Shown here in pieces: positions 25,884-33,429 of a DNA stretch of 48,983 bases. Made by a program: the position numbers and the translations under genes. The stretch is taken from positions 1-48,983 of the forward strand of contig JAJRBZ010000029.1 in assembly GCA_028679185.1 (NCBI GenBank). The letters are read 5' to 3'. The number at the start of each line of letters is the position of its first letter. Position 1 is the stretch's first letter. This stretch comes from Methanoregula sp. (GTDB lineage: Archaea > Halobacteriota > Methanomicrobia > Methanomicrobiales > Methanospirillaceae). Under the pieces are notes generated by a model. That model searched no databases. It saw only the letters and a list, made by a program, of their open reading frames with translations, and had not been told where the DNA came from.

Positions 25884-26306
25884 TTATGATGTTTTTGGCC
25901 TTCCGTGCCCGTGCTCGCCCGGCACCCACCGTCCCCCGTTCTTCGTCAGCTCTTTCTTCCAGATCGGGACACCGGCTTTGATCGCCTCAATTATGTATCT
26001 CGATCCAGCATACGCCTCCTCACGGTGTCCGGCAGCCACTACGATTACCAGGATATTCTCTCCCACAGCCAGACGCCCAATACGGTGAATGATATCAACA
26101 TGCAGGAGCCTGAACTGCTCTGTCGCATCTTTGGCAATATTTTGCAGTTCCTGTTTTGCGATATCCTCGTAAGCTTCGAGTTCCATCTCGGTGATATCAT
26201 CATCTCTGACGACACCATCAAAGACAATCACGGCACCCGTCCCATGCTTCTTTGCTGCCCTGATGAGGTCCCCTATATCAACATCTGCCAACTGGATCGC
26301 AATCAT
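25884..26306 (-). CDS. moaE: Molybdopterin synthase catalytic subunit MoaE
   Basis: 140 residues. MoaE marks are GAVIVFDGVVRDD, the helix YEDIAKQELQNIA, HRIGRLAVGE and the active-site region EAIKAGVPIWKKE with its lysines. It converts precursor Z to molybdopterin with sulfur from MoaD. The W- or Mo-pterin is needed by FwdB in this window. It lies 12 nt after moaD and is convergent with cooC. Confidence 0.93.
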   Translation of the reverse strand: MIAIQLADVDIGDLIRAAKKHGTGAVIVFDGVVRDDDITEMELEAYEDIAKQELQNIAKDATEQFRLLHVDIIHRIGRLAVGENILVIVVAAGHREEAYAGSRYIIEAIKAGVPIWKKELTKNGGRWVPGEHGHGRPKTS

Positions 26307-26318
26307 GGTTCACCATAT

Positions 26319-26597
26319 TTATCCACCCGCGACCGGCGGGAAGACCGCAATCTCATCGCCGTCCTCAACCGGGGTCTTTGCCGCATCTGCGATATCGATC
26401 CGTTTGCCGTTCTTCATCAGGATCACGAACTCGCGGAAAGTACCTTTCTCATCAAAGATGGCATCGTATCCCTCGGGATTTTTCTTTGCGATGGTGGTGA
26501 TCAACGAAGAAAACATCATCCCTGCCACCACGTCAGTCATAATGTCGGTTCCGAGCAGTTCACGGAACCGCGCAAAAAACCGGATTTTAACGGTCAT
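26319..26597 (-). CDS. moaD: Molybdopterin synthase sulfur carrier MoaD
   Basis: 92 residues with the beta-grasp fold pattern and the required C-terminal GG (FPPVAGG). It carries sulfur as a thiocarboxylate for MoaE. The start MTVKIRFFARF at 26597 overlaps the stop of the E1-like gene upstream by 4 nt; the same frame is open further but only shadows that gene. Confidence 0.92.
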   Translation of the reverse strand: MTVKIRFFARFRELLGTDIMTDVVAGMMFSSLITTIAKKNPEGYDAIFDEKGTFREFVILMKNGKRIDIADAAKTPVEDGDEIAVFPPVAGG

Positions 26598-27352
26598 TTC
26601 CTCTTCCCCGCTGTTGTCTTCTTCTTTACTACACTCCCGCACGCTACACAGGCAGGATTCCGTTCGACGCAGATCTCGTCGGCATGGGCCTGCATCCCGT
26701 CCCAGATGAAGAGCCTTCCCATAAGGAGGAGACCGCTGCCCAGCAGATACTTGATCACTTCGTTGGCCTGCAAAATGCCAATGATCCCTGGTGTAACTCC
26801 TACCACCGGAAACACTTCCTTTGGCGGTGCTTTGGGGAAGATGCATTTCAGGCAGGGGGTTTTTCCGGGAATGATCGTTGTTACCTGTCCGTAAAATCCC
26901 CGTATCCCTCCATGGAAGAGCGGGATCTTCTTTGCGATTGCGACATCATTGAGAATGTAACGGGTCGGATAGTTATCCAGGGCATCCACAATACCATCCG
27001 CTTTCCCCACCAGATTTGCAGCGTTGGTCTCCTCTATTTTCATATCGACTGCATTTACTGTGATGTCCGGGTTTATTTCCTTTAATTTTTCTTCGGCTGA
27101 GGCAGTCTTCTTCCTGCCGATATCACGGTCGAAGTGGAGGATCTGGCGGTTCAGGTTGGACCGGTCCACCTCATCCATATCTGCTATCGTGATCGTCCCT
27201 ATACCGGCTACAGCAAGGTAGAGGGAGACAGGTGATCCAAGACCACCAGCACCGGCTATGAAAATATGTGCCTTTTTAAGCCTCTCCTGCCCCTCGTCAC
27301 CAAATAGCATCATTTGCCGTTTATATCGTTCGCATTCCCGTTCTGATAACAT
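26594..27352 (-). CDS. moeB: MoeB/ThiF-type adenylyltransferase
   Basis: 252 residues, E1-like fold. ATP-binding GAGGLGSP near residue 34, the R/D motif DRSNLNRQILH, DALDNYPTRY, and zinc-binding CLKC with a second pair NPACVACG at the C-terminus. It adenylates the MoaD C-terminus to allow thiocarboxylation. The C-terminal tail ends in a KKKTTAGKRK basic stretch. A GGTGA lies 4 nt before the ATG. It may also serve the second MoaD-like carrier at 31065. Confidence 0.92.
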   Translation of the reverse strand: MLSERECERYKRQMMLFGDEGQERLKKAHIFIAGAGGLGSPVSLYLAVAGIGTITIADMDEVDRSNLNRQILHFDRDIGRKKTASAEEKLKEINPDITVNAVDMKIEETNAANLVGKADGIVDALDNYPTRYILNDVAIAKKIPLFHGGIRGFYGQVTTIIPGKTPCLKCIFPKAPPKEVFPVVGVTPGIIGILQANEVIKYLLGSGLLLMGRLFIWDGMQAHADEICVERNPACVACGSVVKKKTTAGKRK

Positions 27353-27392
27353 TGTTCACCAAAACCCATGTGGTGGTATACCCAATTTCGGA

Positions 27393-27689
27393 CTAATGTT
27401 CACACTTCAGATTTTCACTGTGATCGCGTAAGTGGGGATTTTTCCCGATCCAGGGTTCCAGCCCCTTTTTCTTCCGGTAATCATTGATCGCATTATGGAA
27501 ACCTTCCTCGGTCAGAACTGAACTTGTCAAAGGAAAGACCCTGAAAGATGCGTGGGAGGTTTCAAATAAGGCGGTTTTCATGATGTCTCCGCATAACGGA
27601 TTCCCGACTTCCCCCACACCATCTGCGTTCTCAATTTCATCGACATTGCGCGGGTTCTTGAAATGATCCATTACGTTGTCGCTATACAT
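27393..27689 (-). pseudogene. nifU/iscU remnant with internal inverted segment
   Basis: The frame starts as a normal NifU/IscU scaffold (MYSDNVMDHFKNPRNVDEIE, then GNPLCGDIM) and ends as one (SVLTEEGFHNAINDYRKKKG). Between them about 30 expected residues before, and about a dozen after, the central helix are missing. The central helix itself (TELVKGKTLKDAWEVSNKAV) is encoded on the opposite strand at 27517-27576. The second and third cluster-ligand cysteines are gone; only the CGD Cys remains. The frame stays open, so a chimeric 98-residue product is possible, but it cannot be a normal scaffold. GGAGG precedes the start. Confidence 0.85.
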
Positions 27690-27737
27690 TGCAGCCTCCT
27701 TCTCTTTACCTCTTTTGATAAAGCGGGGACATTTCCC

Positions 27738-27899
27738 TCAGTCCCAATCGATAGCCTTCATCGAATCCCGGGCGATCCCGTATACAGAAAAGGGATTGCC
27801 AAAATGTTTCGTGAAACAGGGTATCATGACTACGACCACCTCAGGCTTTGCAAAGGTGGTTGCTGAGTGATCCATGTAGATTGTGCGCTTTGCTCCCAT
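27738..27899 (-). pseudogene. nifS/iscS remnant, 53 codons
   Basis: A 5' stub of a cysteine desulfurase. It has the usual start TIYMDHSATTFAKPEVV and continues with the matching KHFGNPFSVYGIARDSMKAI, then stops at a TGA. Everything beyond, including the PLP lysine and catalytic Cys (over 300 residues), is missing. The nifU remnant begins about 50 nt further, with its own GGAGG. This indicates a former nifS-nifU pair reduced by a large internal deletion. The N-terminal VVVVMIPCF also differs from the family consensus. Confidence 0.85.
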
Positions 27900-28050
27900 C
27901 TGTTCCCCTGTACCTGAATATGTGCGCTGATCTGGCGATTATTCTTTTCCACCCTGTTTATCCCAGAGACCATACCGGGCAGTTCCCTCAAGACGGGATG
28001 CAGTGTTTTTCTGGCAGGATATAAAAATTTTAATGTCCCCACCGATATAA

Positions 28051-28064
28051 TTCACAATTGTGAA
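28051..28064. promoter_or_regulatory. Palindromic operator A
   Basis: TTCACAATTGTGAA, a perfect 14-bp palindrome in the divergent promoter between the nifS remnant and the HTH regulator. Confidence 0.7.
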
Positions 28065-28067
28065 TGC

Positions 28068-28076
28068 AATATATTA
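28068..28076. promoter_or_regulatory. TATA box between operators A and B
   Basis: AATATATTA, centred 27 nt before a predicted start near 28098 that precedes the regulator's ATG at 28112. It is almost symmetric and might also be used leftwards. Confidence 0.5.
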
Positions 28077-28078
28077 TG

Positions 28079-28090
28079 TGACAATTGTGA
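28079..28090. promoter_or_regulatory. Palindromic operator B
   Basis: TGACAATTGTGA, sharing the core ACAATTGT with operator A; centres are 27 bp apart. It lies between TATA box and start codon of the regulator, a repressor-like position. Confidence 0.65.
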
Positions 28091-28111
28091 TAATTAAAAC
28101 GTTGTGATAGT

Positions 28112-28444
28112 ATGGAAGCACCCTGTCAGAAGATTGTCTGGAATGTTCTGCCGGCGATCCGTGCAGCAATAGCGGTGGAGCTCGTCAGAGGCGGGGTCTC
28201 GCAGGTAGAAGCGGCACGGATGCTGGAAATTGCACCGTCAGCGGTCTCGCAATACATTTCCGGTAAACGAGGATACAGGATAGGGTTTGAAAACGAGGTG
28301 AAAGAATCCATAGCACTGCTGGCACAGGATCTGATCGACAGGAAACAGATCAGTCTAATTGCCCGGATCTGCGGGATATGCAGACAGCTCCGCGAGGGCG
28401 AAGGCGGGTGCGCCGGCCTGGATTCCGAACGCTGCGGCTCGTAA
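28112..28444 (+). CDS. HTH regulator with Cys-rich C-terminus
   Basis: 110 residues. The helix-turn-helix is at about 28-56 (GGVSQVEAARMLEIAPSAVSQYISG). The C-terminus carries CGICRQLREGEGGC plus a further Cys near the end, four thiols that could hold an Fe-S cluster or metal. It matches archaeal XRE-like predicted regulators (COG2522-like). Its position, divergent from a nifS-nifU remnant across two identical-core palindromes, suggests it sensed Fe-S status and controlled that operon and itself. This is inference. Confidence 0.8.
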   Translation: MEAPCQKIVWNVLPAIRAAIAVELVRGGVSQVEAARMLEIAPSAVSQYISGKRGYRIGFENEVKESIALLAQDLIDRKQISLIARICGICRQLREGEGGCAGLDSERCGS

Positions 28445-28496
28445 TTTTTACATTTTCTGCACCCCTTACGGTCTGGTTCAACGTTCTGGTGTCCCG

Positions 28497-29294
28497 ATGA
28501 ATATCGAAGAAAAAACTCAGGTGCTGAAAGAAACAATTGCATCGCGGGGGTCAATGCTTGTGGCATTTTCGGGAGGTGTGGATAGCAGTCTGCTTGCCCT
28601 GCTCGCAAAGGATGTGCTGGGCAACAACACATGGTGCGTCTTTCTTGACAGCCCGGTTGTATCACGAGCTGCTATTGAACAGGCACGCAAAATCGCAGGT
28701 GAACTCGGACTAAAACTGGATATTATATACGTTCCCCATATGAACAGTAAGGAATTCCGGAAAAATCCGGTCAACCGGTGCTATTACTGCAAAAAGATAT
28801 CTGCAGCATATCTTAAACAGCGGGCAGAAGAACTGGGTCTTGCATGTATTGCTGACGGAATTAATATCTCGGATATGGCGGAGCATCGTCCGGGACTTGC
28901 GGCATCTACAGAAGAGGGGATCATCCATCCGTTCATTGAATCCGAAATAACCAAACAGGATATCAGGGAAATTGCCCGTGAGTGCGGACTTTCTGTCTGG
29001 CAGAAACCATCGGCAGCCTGCCTTTGCTCACGGATTCCCTACAGGGAAGAAATTACCGGAAAAAAACTACGCATGATTGAAGAGGCGGAAGCATTTCTCG
29101 CAGATCAGGGATTCGGTCAGCTGAGAGTGCGTTTGCACGGAACTATAGCCCGGATAGAAGTACACGGAGAAGATATGGGGAAATTACTGGATATCCAGAC
29201 AAAAGTCGTAAAAAAACTTAAGTTGATCGGCTTTTCCTATATCACCCTTGATCTTGAGGGATACCGTAGCGGGAGTCTTGATGAAGTTCTGTAA
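28497..29294 (+). CDS. larE: LarE-like ATP-dependent sulfurtransferase
   Basis: 265 residues, PP-loop family. ATP-binding motif is AFSGGVDSS near residue 24. Conserved cysteines are C95 and C98 (RCYYCKK) and C175, C177 (AACLCSRIPY). LarE inserts sulfur into the nickel-pincer nucleotide precursor in lactate racemase bacteria; methanogen versions often lack larB/larC beside them, as here, so the target may be something else. Multiple Cys around the site suggest a cluster-bearing catalytic version rather than one that sacrifices its own sulfur. Confidence 0.85.
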   Translation: MNIEEKTQVLKETIASRGSMLVAFSGGVDSSLLALLAKDVLGNNTWCVFLDSPVVSRAAIEQARKIAGELGLKLDIIYVPHMNSKEFRKNPVNRCYYCKKISAAYLKQRAEELGLACIADGINISDMAEHRPGLAASTEEGIIHPFIESEITKQDIREIARECGLSVWQKPSAACLCSRIPYREEITGKKLRMIEEAEAFLADQGFGQLRVRLHGTIARIEVHGEDMGKLLDIQTKVVKKLKLIGFSYITLDLEGYRSGSLDEVL

Positions 29295-29339
29295 TATAAA
29301 TTATATTTCTGGCATGCAATTACCGATAATGATGTAACT

Positions 29340-30140
29340 ATGAATCCAAAAGAATCCATGTACCGGAAAATGCCCTGTATAAAGGGTGACGGCGATAGGT
29401 TTGAACGGGTATTTCACGAAGTTGTCGAAGAAGTGCCTGTTGCCCTGTTTGTCAATGGCAGACATGTTATGACGGCGATGATGAGCCCGGTGCAGCTTGA
29501 AGATTTTGTCACCGGCTACCTCTTCACCGAACAGATCATCAGGGATTTCGATGAGATCGAATCAATCAAGATTGAGAAGAACCGGATCAGCGTTATCACC
29601 AGGAACCTGTTCAAAGTGCTCGGCCCAAAAAAGACAATTTTATCAGGTTGCGGGGGGAGCACGTCATACATTGATGCAGAAAAACTCCCCAAAATCACGT
29701 CAGATTTTGTGATAAGCACAGAGAAAATTAACGCATCAATGAGGGATGTGCTCTCATCGGATCTTCACCGTACGACCGGCGGTATCCATGTCGTTGCCTT
29801 ACTCGATACAGATAAAGTCATCTCGGTTTCTGAAGATATCGGCAGGCATAACGCGGTTGACCGGGTGATTGGCTTCGGGCTTCGCACGGGTATCGATTTT
29901 TCACGGACCTTTATTGTATCATCGGGAAGGATTTCTTCTGAAATGGTGCGTAAATGCCTCACTGCAAATATTCCTGTGATCATATCGCGCAGTGCGACAA
30001 CGACATTATCAGTTGAGATTGCAGAAAAGACCGGACTTACTATAATCGGCTTTGTACGTGCAGGAAAAATGAATATCTATACCCAGCCTCAGCGGGTTGC
30101 CGGGACAAAGGCGGTATCAGGTATGTCCCCTGCGCAGTGA
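29340..30140 (+). CDS. fdhD: FdhD-type sulfurtransferase for formate dehydrogenase
   Basis: 266 residues. Family segments are EDFVTGYLFTEQII, LSGCGGSTS with the active Cys, HRTTGGIHVVAL, SEDIGRHNAVDRVIG and SSGRISSEMV. FdhD passes sulfur from a cysteine desulfurase to the Mo/W-pterin of formate dehydrogenase; in methanogens FwdB, a formate-dehydrogenase relative, is another conceivable client. The last 24 nt overlap the end of the convergent tRNA thiolase gene. Confidence 0.9.
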   Translation: MNPKESMYRKMPCIKGDGDRFERVFHEVVEEVPVALFVNGRHVMTAMMSPVQLEDFVTGYLFTEQIIRDFDEIESIKIEKNRISVITRNLFKVLGPKKTILSGCGGSTSYIDAEKLPKITSDFVISTEKINASMRDVLSSDLHRTTGGIHVVALLDTDKVISVSEDIGRHNAVDRVIGFGLRTGIDFSRTFIVSSGRISSEMVRKCLTANIPVIISRSATTTLSVEIAEKTGLTIIGFVRAGKMNIYTQPQRVAGTKAVSGMSPAQ

Positions 30141-31061
30141 TTGCATCAGCATGCATAACTGGCAGAGTTCCCCGCTGCTGGGATCGCCACATTCACGGCA
30201 GGATTTTATGGGTTCAGAAATTACTGACCCTGCATAAAAATGTTCGATCTTTTTTTTGCTCTCCATAAGGTGGAGCATAGTACCAGGATGCCTGTATTCA
30301 AAACCCGAGAGCATCGACCGGACCTCCCGCCGCAATGCATAGCGGGTGTACGGGCAGTCGGGAAGATGGCGCCATGCATCCTTAAGTACAAGATACGTGG
30401 CGATCTCTTTTTCTGAAATCAGGGAAAGCGGTTTAATCCTCGGGATAAACCTGCCTGATGAATCAGCACCCGAATTCCGGACAAGACGCGGCAGATCACC
30501 CCTGAACACATTCATCAGAACCGATTGCGCCTCATCATCAAGGTTATGACCTGTGGCCAGCTTTGTTGCCCCGGCCTGATTGGCACCCCTGACCAGCGCC
30601 TTTTTCCGGAGGATACCGCAGATACTGCAGGCCTGTGTTTCCCTGAATTTGAGGAAAGCATCGAGTGTATCCCCAAACAGATCAGAAAAAGAAATGCAGT
30701 GGTGTTCAATTCCGAACTGACCGGTAAGTTGTTCTGCTGACTGGATTGTTTCTTCACGGTAGCCGGCAATACCTTCATCTATTGTTAAGGCAATGAGCTG
30801 GAAATTCTGCCATTTTTGGAGAAGACGGTTCAGGATAAGAAGGAGCGCTGTGCTATCCTTTCCCCCGCTAAGGGCAACAGCCACACGATCCCGGGGGACG
30901 ATCATCTGCTGCGTTTTTATGATATCGGCAACACGTAATTCCACATCAGCAGTAAAATGAGTCCCGCAGAGGTGACGATCCACATGACGCTGGTATATAA
31001 CTGCCGGTTCTGTGCACAGAGAACATACCGGAAGATCGGATTTCTGTCCCTCCTTACTCAA
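30117..31061 (-). CDS. Ncs6/TtuA/TtcA-type tRNA thiolase
   Basis: 314 residues. The N-terminal zinc finger is CSLC with a later CGTHF, the PP-loop is VALSGGKDST, the central Cys motif is CSICGILRK with TGHNLDD following, and a C-terminal zinc finger is CRECGDPSSGELCQLC. This order is that of archaeal Ncs6/TtuA enzymes that thiolate a tRNA uridine using a ubiquitin-like sulfur carrier. That carrier is probably the gene just upstream. The only plausible start is a TTG at 31061, two bases past the carrier's stop region. Confidence 0.88.
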   Translation of the reverse strand: MSKEGQKSDLPVCSLCTEPAVIYQRHVDRHLCGTHFTADVELRVADIIKTQQMIVPRDRVAVALSGGKDSTALLLILNRLLQKWQNFQLIALTIDEGIAGYREETIQSAEQLTGQFGIEHHCISFSDLFGDTLDAFLKFRETQACSICGILRKKALVRGANQAGATKLATGHNLDDEAQSVLMNVFRGDLPRLVRNSGADSSGRFIPRIKPLSLISEKEIATYLVLKDAWRHLPDCPYTRYALRREVRSMLSGFEYRHPGTMLHLMESKKKIEHFYAGSVISEPIKSCRECGDPSSGELCQLCMLMQSLRRGHT

Positions 31062-31064
31062 GCA

Positions 31065-31259
31065 TCATCCCCCGTGTGCTATCCTGATAACCCGGATCTC
31101 ATCGCCCGTTTCAATAACCGTATCCTCGGAAACCAGCTTCCCGTTCCGGGATATGATTACTTCAAGGGGATTTATTCCCTGTTCAAGCAGTATCTGTTCA
31201 ACAGGAGCGGGGCTATGCTCAAGAATCCGTACATCTTTGTCCGAAAGGATAAGTTTCAT
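31065..31259 (-). CDS. MoaD/ThiS-like sulfur carrier
   Basis: 64 residues, beta-grasp fold, ending in the C-terminal GG (RIAHGG) needed for thiocarboxylate formation. It is separated by only three bases from the thiolase start, so it probably supplies the sulfur for tRNA thiolation (the TtuB/Urm1 role). It is distinct from the MoaD at 26319 and shorter. Activation could come from the MoeB-like enzyme at 26594. Confidence 0.85.
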   Translation of the reverse strand: MKLILSDKDVRILEHSPAPVEQILLEQGINPLEVIISRNGKLVSEDTVIETGDEIRVIRIAHGG

Positions 31260-31419
31260 GCGTTACCTGTAGTTTTGTGAGCAGGTTTCATAAACATCCC
31301 GCTGGGAGACCAGTATCATTGACACGTAGCATCCTTTTTTTTAATCGACAACGAACCCACTACATCATCCATGTATTTGATACGCAGGATCAATACATAC
31401 CATTACGGGAGTGTGCAGG

Positions 31420-32328
31420 GTGCAGGATACAGCGATAATTCATAATGAAATTCTCCGGCTGAAAGAGGATCGGCACGCGATTATTCTCGCGCATAATTAC
31501 CAGACCGCTGATGTGCAGGATATCGCTGACCTCACGGGCGACTCGCTCGAACTGGCCCGTGCAGCCGCCACCATGGAAGGTGACGTTATCGTATTCTGCG
31601 GCGTGGACTTCATGGCTGAGACTGCTGCGATTATCTCCCCGGAAAAAACGGTCCTGTTACCGTCTCAGGATGCCTGCTGCCCGATGGCCGATATGATTAC
31701 AGCAGACGAGCTGAAACTTGTGAAATCCCGGCACCCGGATGCAGCAGTTGTCTGTTATGTTAACACAACCGCAGAGGTTAAAGCTGAGAGCGATATCTGC
31801 TGCACGTCTTCAAACGCGGTGAAGGTGGTCAACTCATTAAAAGAAGACCAGATAATTTTTGTCCCGGACCGTAATCTTGCGCTCTATACCCAGCGGTTTA
31901 CCAAAAAAGAGATCCTGCCATGGGAAGGATTCTGTTCTGTCCATGACCGGATCACACCGGCTCATGTGCGCCAGGCGCACGATCTTCATCCCGATGCGGT
32001 CATCCTGGTGCATCCTGAGTGCCGCCCGGAAGTAATCGATCTGGCAGACCATGTGGCGAGCACATCAGGCATCATCAGGCATGTGTGCAATTCCTCAGAA
32101 AAAGAGTTCATCATCGGTACTGAAATAGGAATCCTGCACCGGCTCACCAGGGAATGTCCGACAAAGAAATGCTATCCATTATCCATTGCAGCAATCTGCA
32201 TGAATATGAAAAAGACGGACCTTTCAAAAGTCCGTCATGCTCTCCTTGAACTGCAGCCCCGCATCACCGTACCGGATGAGATTGCTCATCGTGCACGCAG
32301 GGCAATCGAGAGAATGTTAGCGGTCTGA
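31420..32328 (+). CDS. nadA: Quinolinate synthase
   Basis: 302 residues. NadA motifs: LAHNYQTADVQDIADLTGDSLELA, FCGVDFMAETA, PDAAVVCYVNTTAEVKA, the substrate-binding VHPECRPEV and the [4Fe-4S] Cys regions (CYVN, ECRPE, CPTKKCYP). It makes quinolinate from iminoaspartate and dihydroxyacetone phosphate for NAD synthesis. The start is a GTG: 31420 follows GGAG by 8 nt; a GTG at 31411 is also in frame. No nadB or nadC is adjacent. Confidence 0.93.
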   Translation: MQDTAIIHNEILRLKEDRHAIILAHNYQTADVQDIADLTGDSLELARAAATMEGDVIVFCGVDFMAETAAIISPEKTVLLPSQDACCPMADMITADELKLVKSRHPDAAVVCYVNTTAEVKAESDICCTSSNAVKVVNSLKEDQIIFVPDRNLALYTQRFTKKEILPWEGFCSVHDRITPAHVRQAHDLHPDAVILVHPECRPEVIDLADHVASTSGIIRHVCNSSEKEFIIGTEIGILHRLTRECPTKKCYPLSIAAICMNMKKTDLSKVRHALLELQPRITVPDEIAHRARRAIERMLAV

Positions 32329-32333
32329 CAAGA

Positions 32334-32357
32334 GGATTTTCGTTTCCTCCTTTTTTT
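32334..32357 (+). terminator. Hairpin plus T-run after nadA
   Basis: GAGGA and TCCTC can pair around a short loop, followed at once by a run of Ts, right after the nadA stop. Confidence 0.6.
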
Positions 32358-32488
32358 GCGGGGAGGGACTTTTTTAGGCTCATAAGTTTTCTGAACTTTT
32401 TCTCACCAGCAGAATCTTTTTTTATACCTGCACCACGGTATGCATGATTCGATTAAATTTCAGACCACAAAACCGAAGGTGCTGCTTT

Positions 32489-32611
32489 TCAGGCGATATC
32501 ATTGGAGAATAGTTCCACTTCCTCACTGCATCGCGGGCATTTTTTATAGTGAGTGCAGGAGTTCTCAGGATTGCCGCACCCCATGCAATGGTCAAGAATC
32601 ATTATCCTCAT
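32489..32611 (-). CDS. 40-residue zinc-ribbon protein coupled to SRAP gene
   Basis: A 40-codon minus-strand frame. Its ATG (32611) overlaps the TGA of the SRAP gene as ATGA. The product has CMGC (C9, C12), C19, and CPRC (C26, C29), then SEEVELFSNDIA, a compact treble-clef or zinc-ribbon pattern. Spacing of the two CxxC pairs is 13 residues. I know of no function. The junction and Cys pattern make a chance ORF unlikely. It could be a zinc-binding accessory to SRAP or an independent small archaeal protein. Confidence 0.65.
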   Translation of the reverse strand: MRIMILDHCMGCGNPENSCTHYKKCPRCSEEVELFSNDIA

Positions 32612-33297
32612 TCCAGAGTCAGCGCACTATTAAATGAGTTCATTGGCAGGATGACGCGCTCATCATTATTGCACGGGGTGTTCACAAGCGGTGAGACAGG
32701 ATACATCGACATCTCCTCCCTGGGAAACGGTGCAAGGATTTCTTTGAGATCTCCAGCGCTCAAGGGGGTTTTGGACAGCCAGCGATCTTCATACTCTGGT
32801 AAAAGAATCGACGGCATCCGGTTGTGGATTTTTGCGATCAGATCGTTGGATTCGGTGGTAACGATCGTGTACGTATAGAGAGGATTTCCTTCCGGATCAG
32901 TCCATCGATCATAGAGTCCGGCAAATGAAAAGAGCGGATTTTTTAGCAGGGTGATGTAGAACGGGATCTTCTTTCTGCCTTCTTTTTTCCATTCAAAAAA
33001 ACCGGATGCCGGAATAAGACAGCGCCGGTTTTTTAGCAGTTCTTTAAAAGAAGGTTTTTCTGATATTGTTTCTGCACGTGCATTGATCGGTCGTTTTGCC
33101 GTGTTTATGTCATGAGTCCAGTGAGGCACCAGCCCCCACTTCATAATGACAAGCTCATTTTTTTCTTCATGGACGATAACCGGCATTTCACTACCAGGTG
33201 TAATATTGAACCGTGAACGTGACCCGATCATCGGGTTGAATACCCTGAACCTGTTGCCAAGATCATCGATAAAGATTAACGAATATCTTCCACACAT
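32608..33297 (-). CDS. SRAP (HMCES/YedK) DNA-protein crosslink protein
   Basis: 229 residues from MCGRYSL, the invariant family start, in which Cys2 becomes the catalytic N-terminal Cys after Met removal. Further marks are FNITPGSEMPVI, MKWGLVPHW, NARAETISEKPSF, RRCLIPASGFFEWKK and HNRMPSIL. It covalently traps abasic sites in single-stranded DNA. The frame is open to 33372, but an N-terminal extension would block the catalytic Cys, so 33297 is the start. Confidence 0.93.
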   Translation of the reverse strand: MCGRYSLIFIDDLGNRFRVFNPMIGSRSRFNITPGSEMPVIVHEEKNELVIMKWGLVPHWTHDINTAKRPINARAETISEKPSFKELLKNRRCLIPASGFFEWKKEGRKKIPFYITLLKNPLFSFAGLYDRWTDPEGNPLYTYTIVTTESNDLIAKIHNRMPSILLPEYEDRWLSKTPLSAGDLKEILAPFPREEMSMYPVSPLVNTPCNNDERVILPMNSFNSALTLE

Positions 33298-33429
33298 AGG
33301 GCGTGATCGTTTCGGATGTTCGTTGAACCAGTATATCATCCTGCCGCAGGTATGATGAAAATATTCTGCCATGAGGTTAAAAAGTATACAAAGATGTAAT
33401 ATCGCTCATCACCAAGTACGTGGCAACCT

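Noticed and set aside
32400-32488. TATA-like and T-rich strings between nadA and the zinc-ribbon gene
   Set aside because: They could suggest a small RNA promoter, but nothing downstream supports a transcript; left unannotated.
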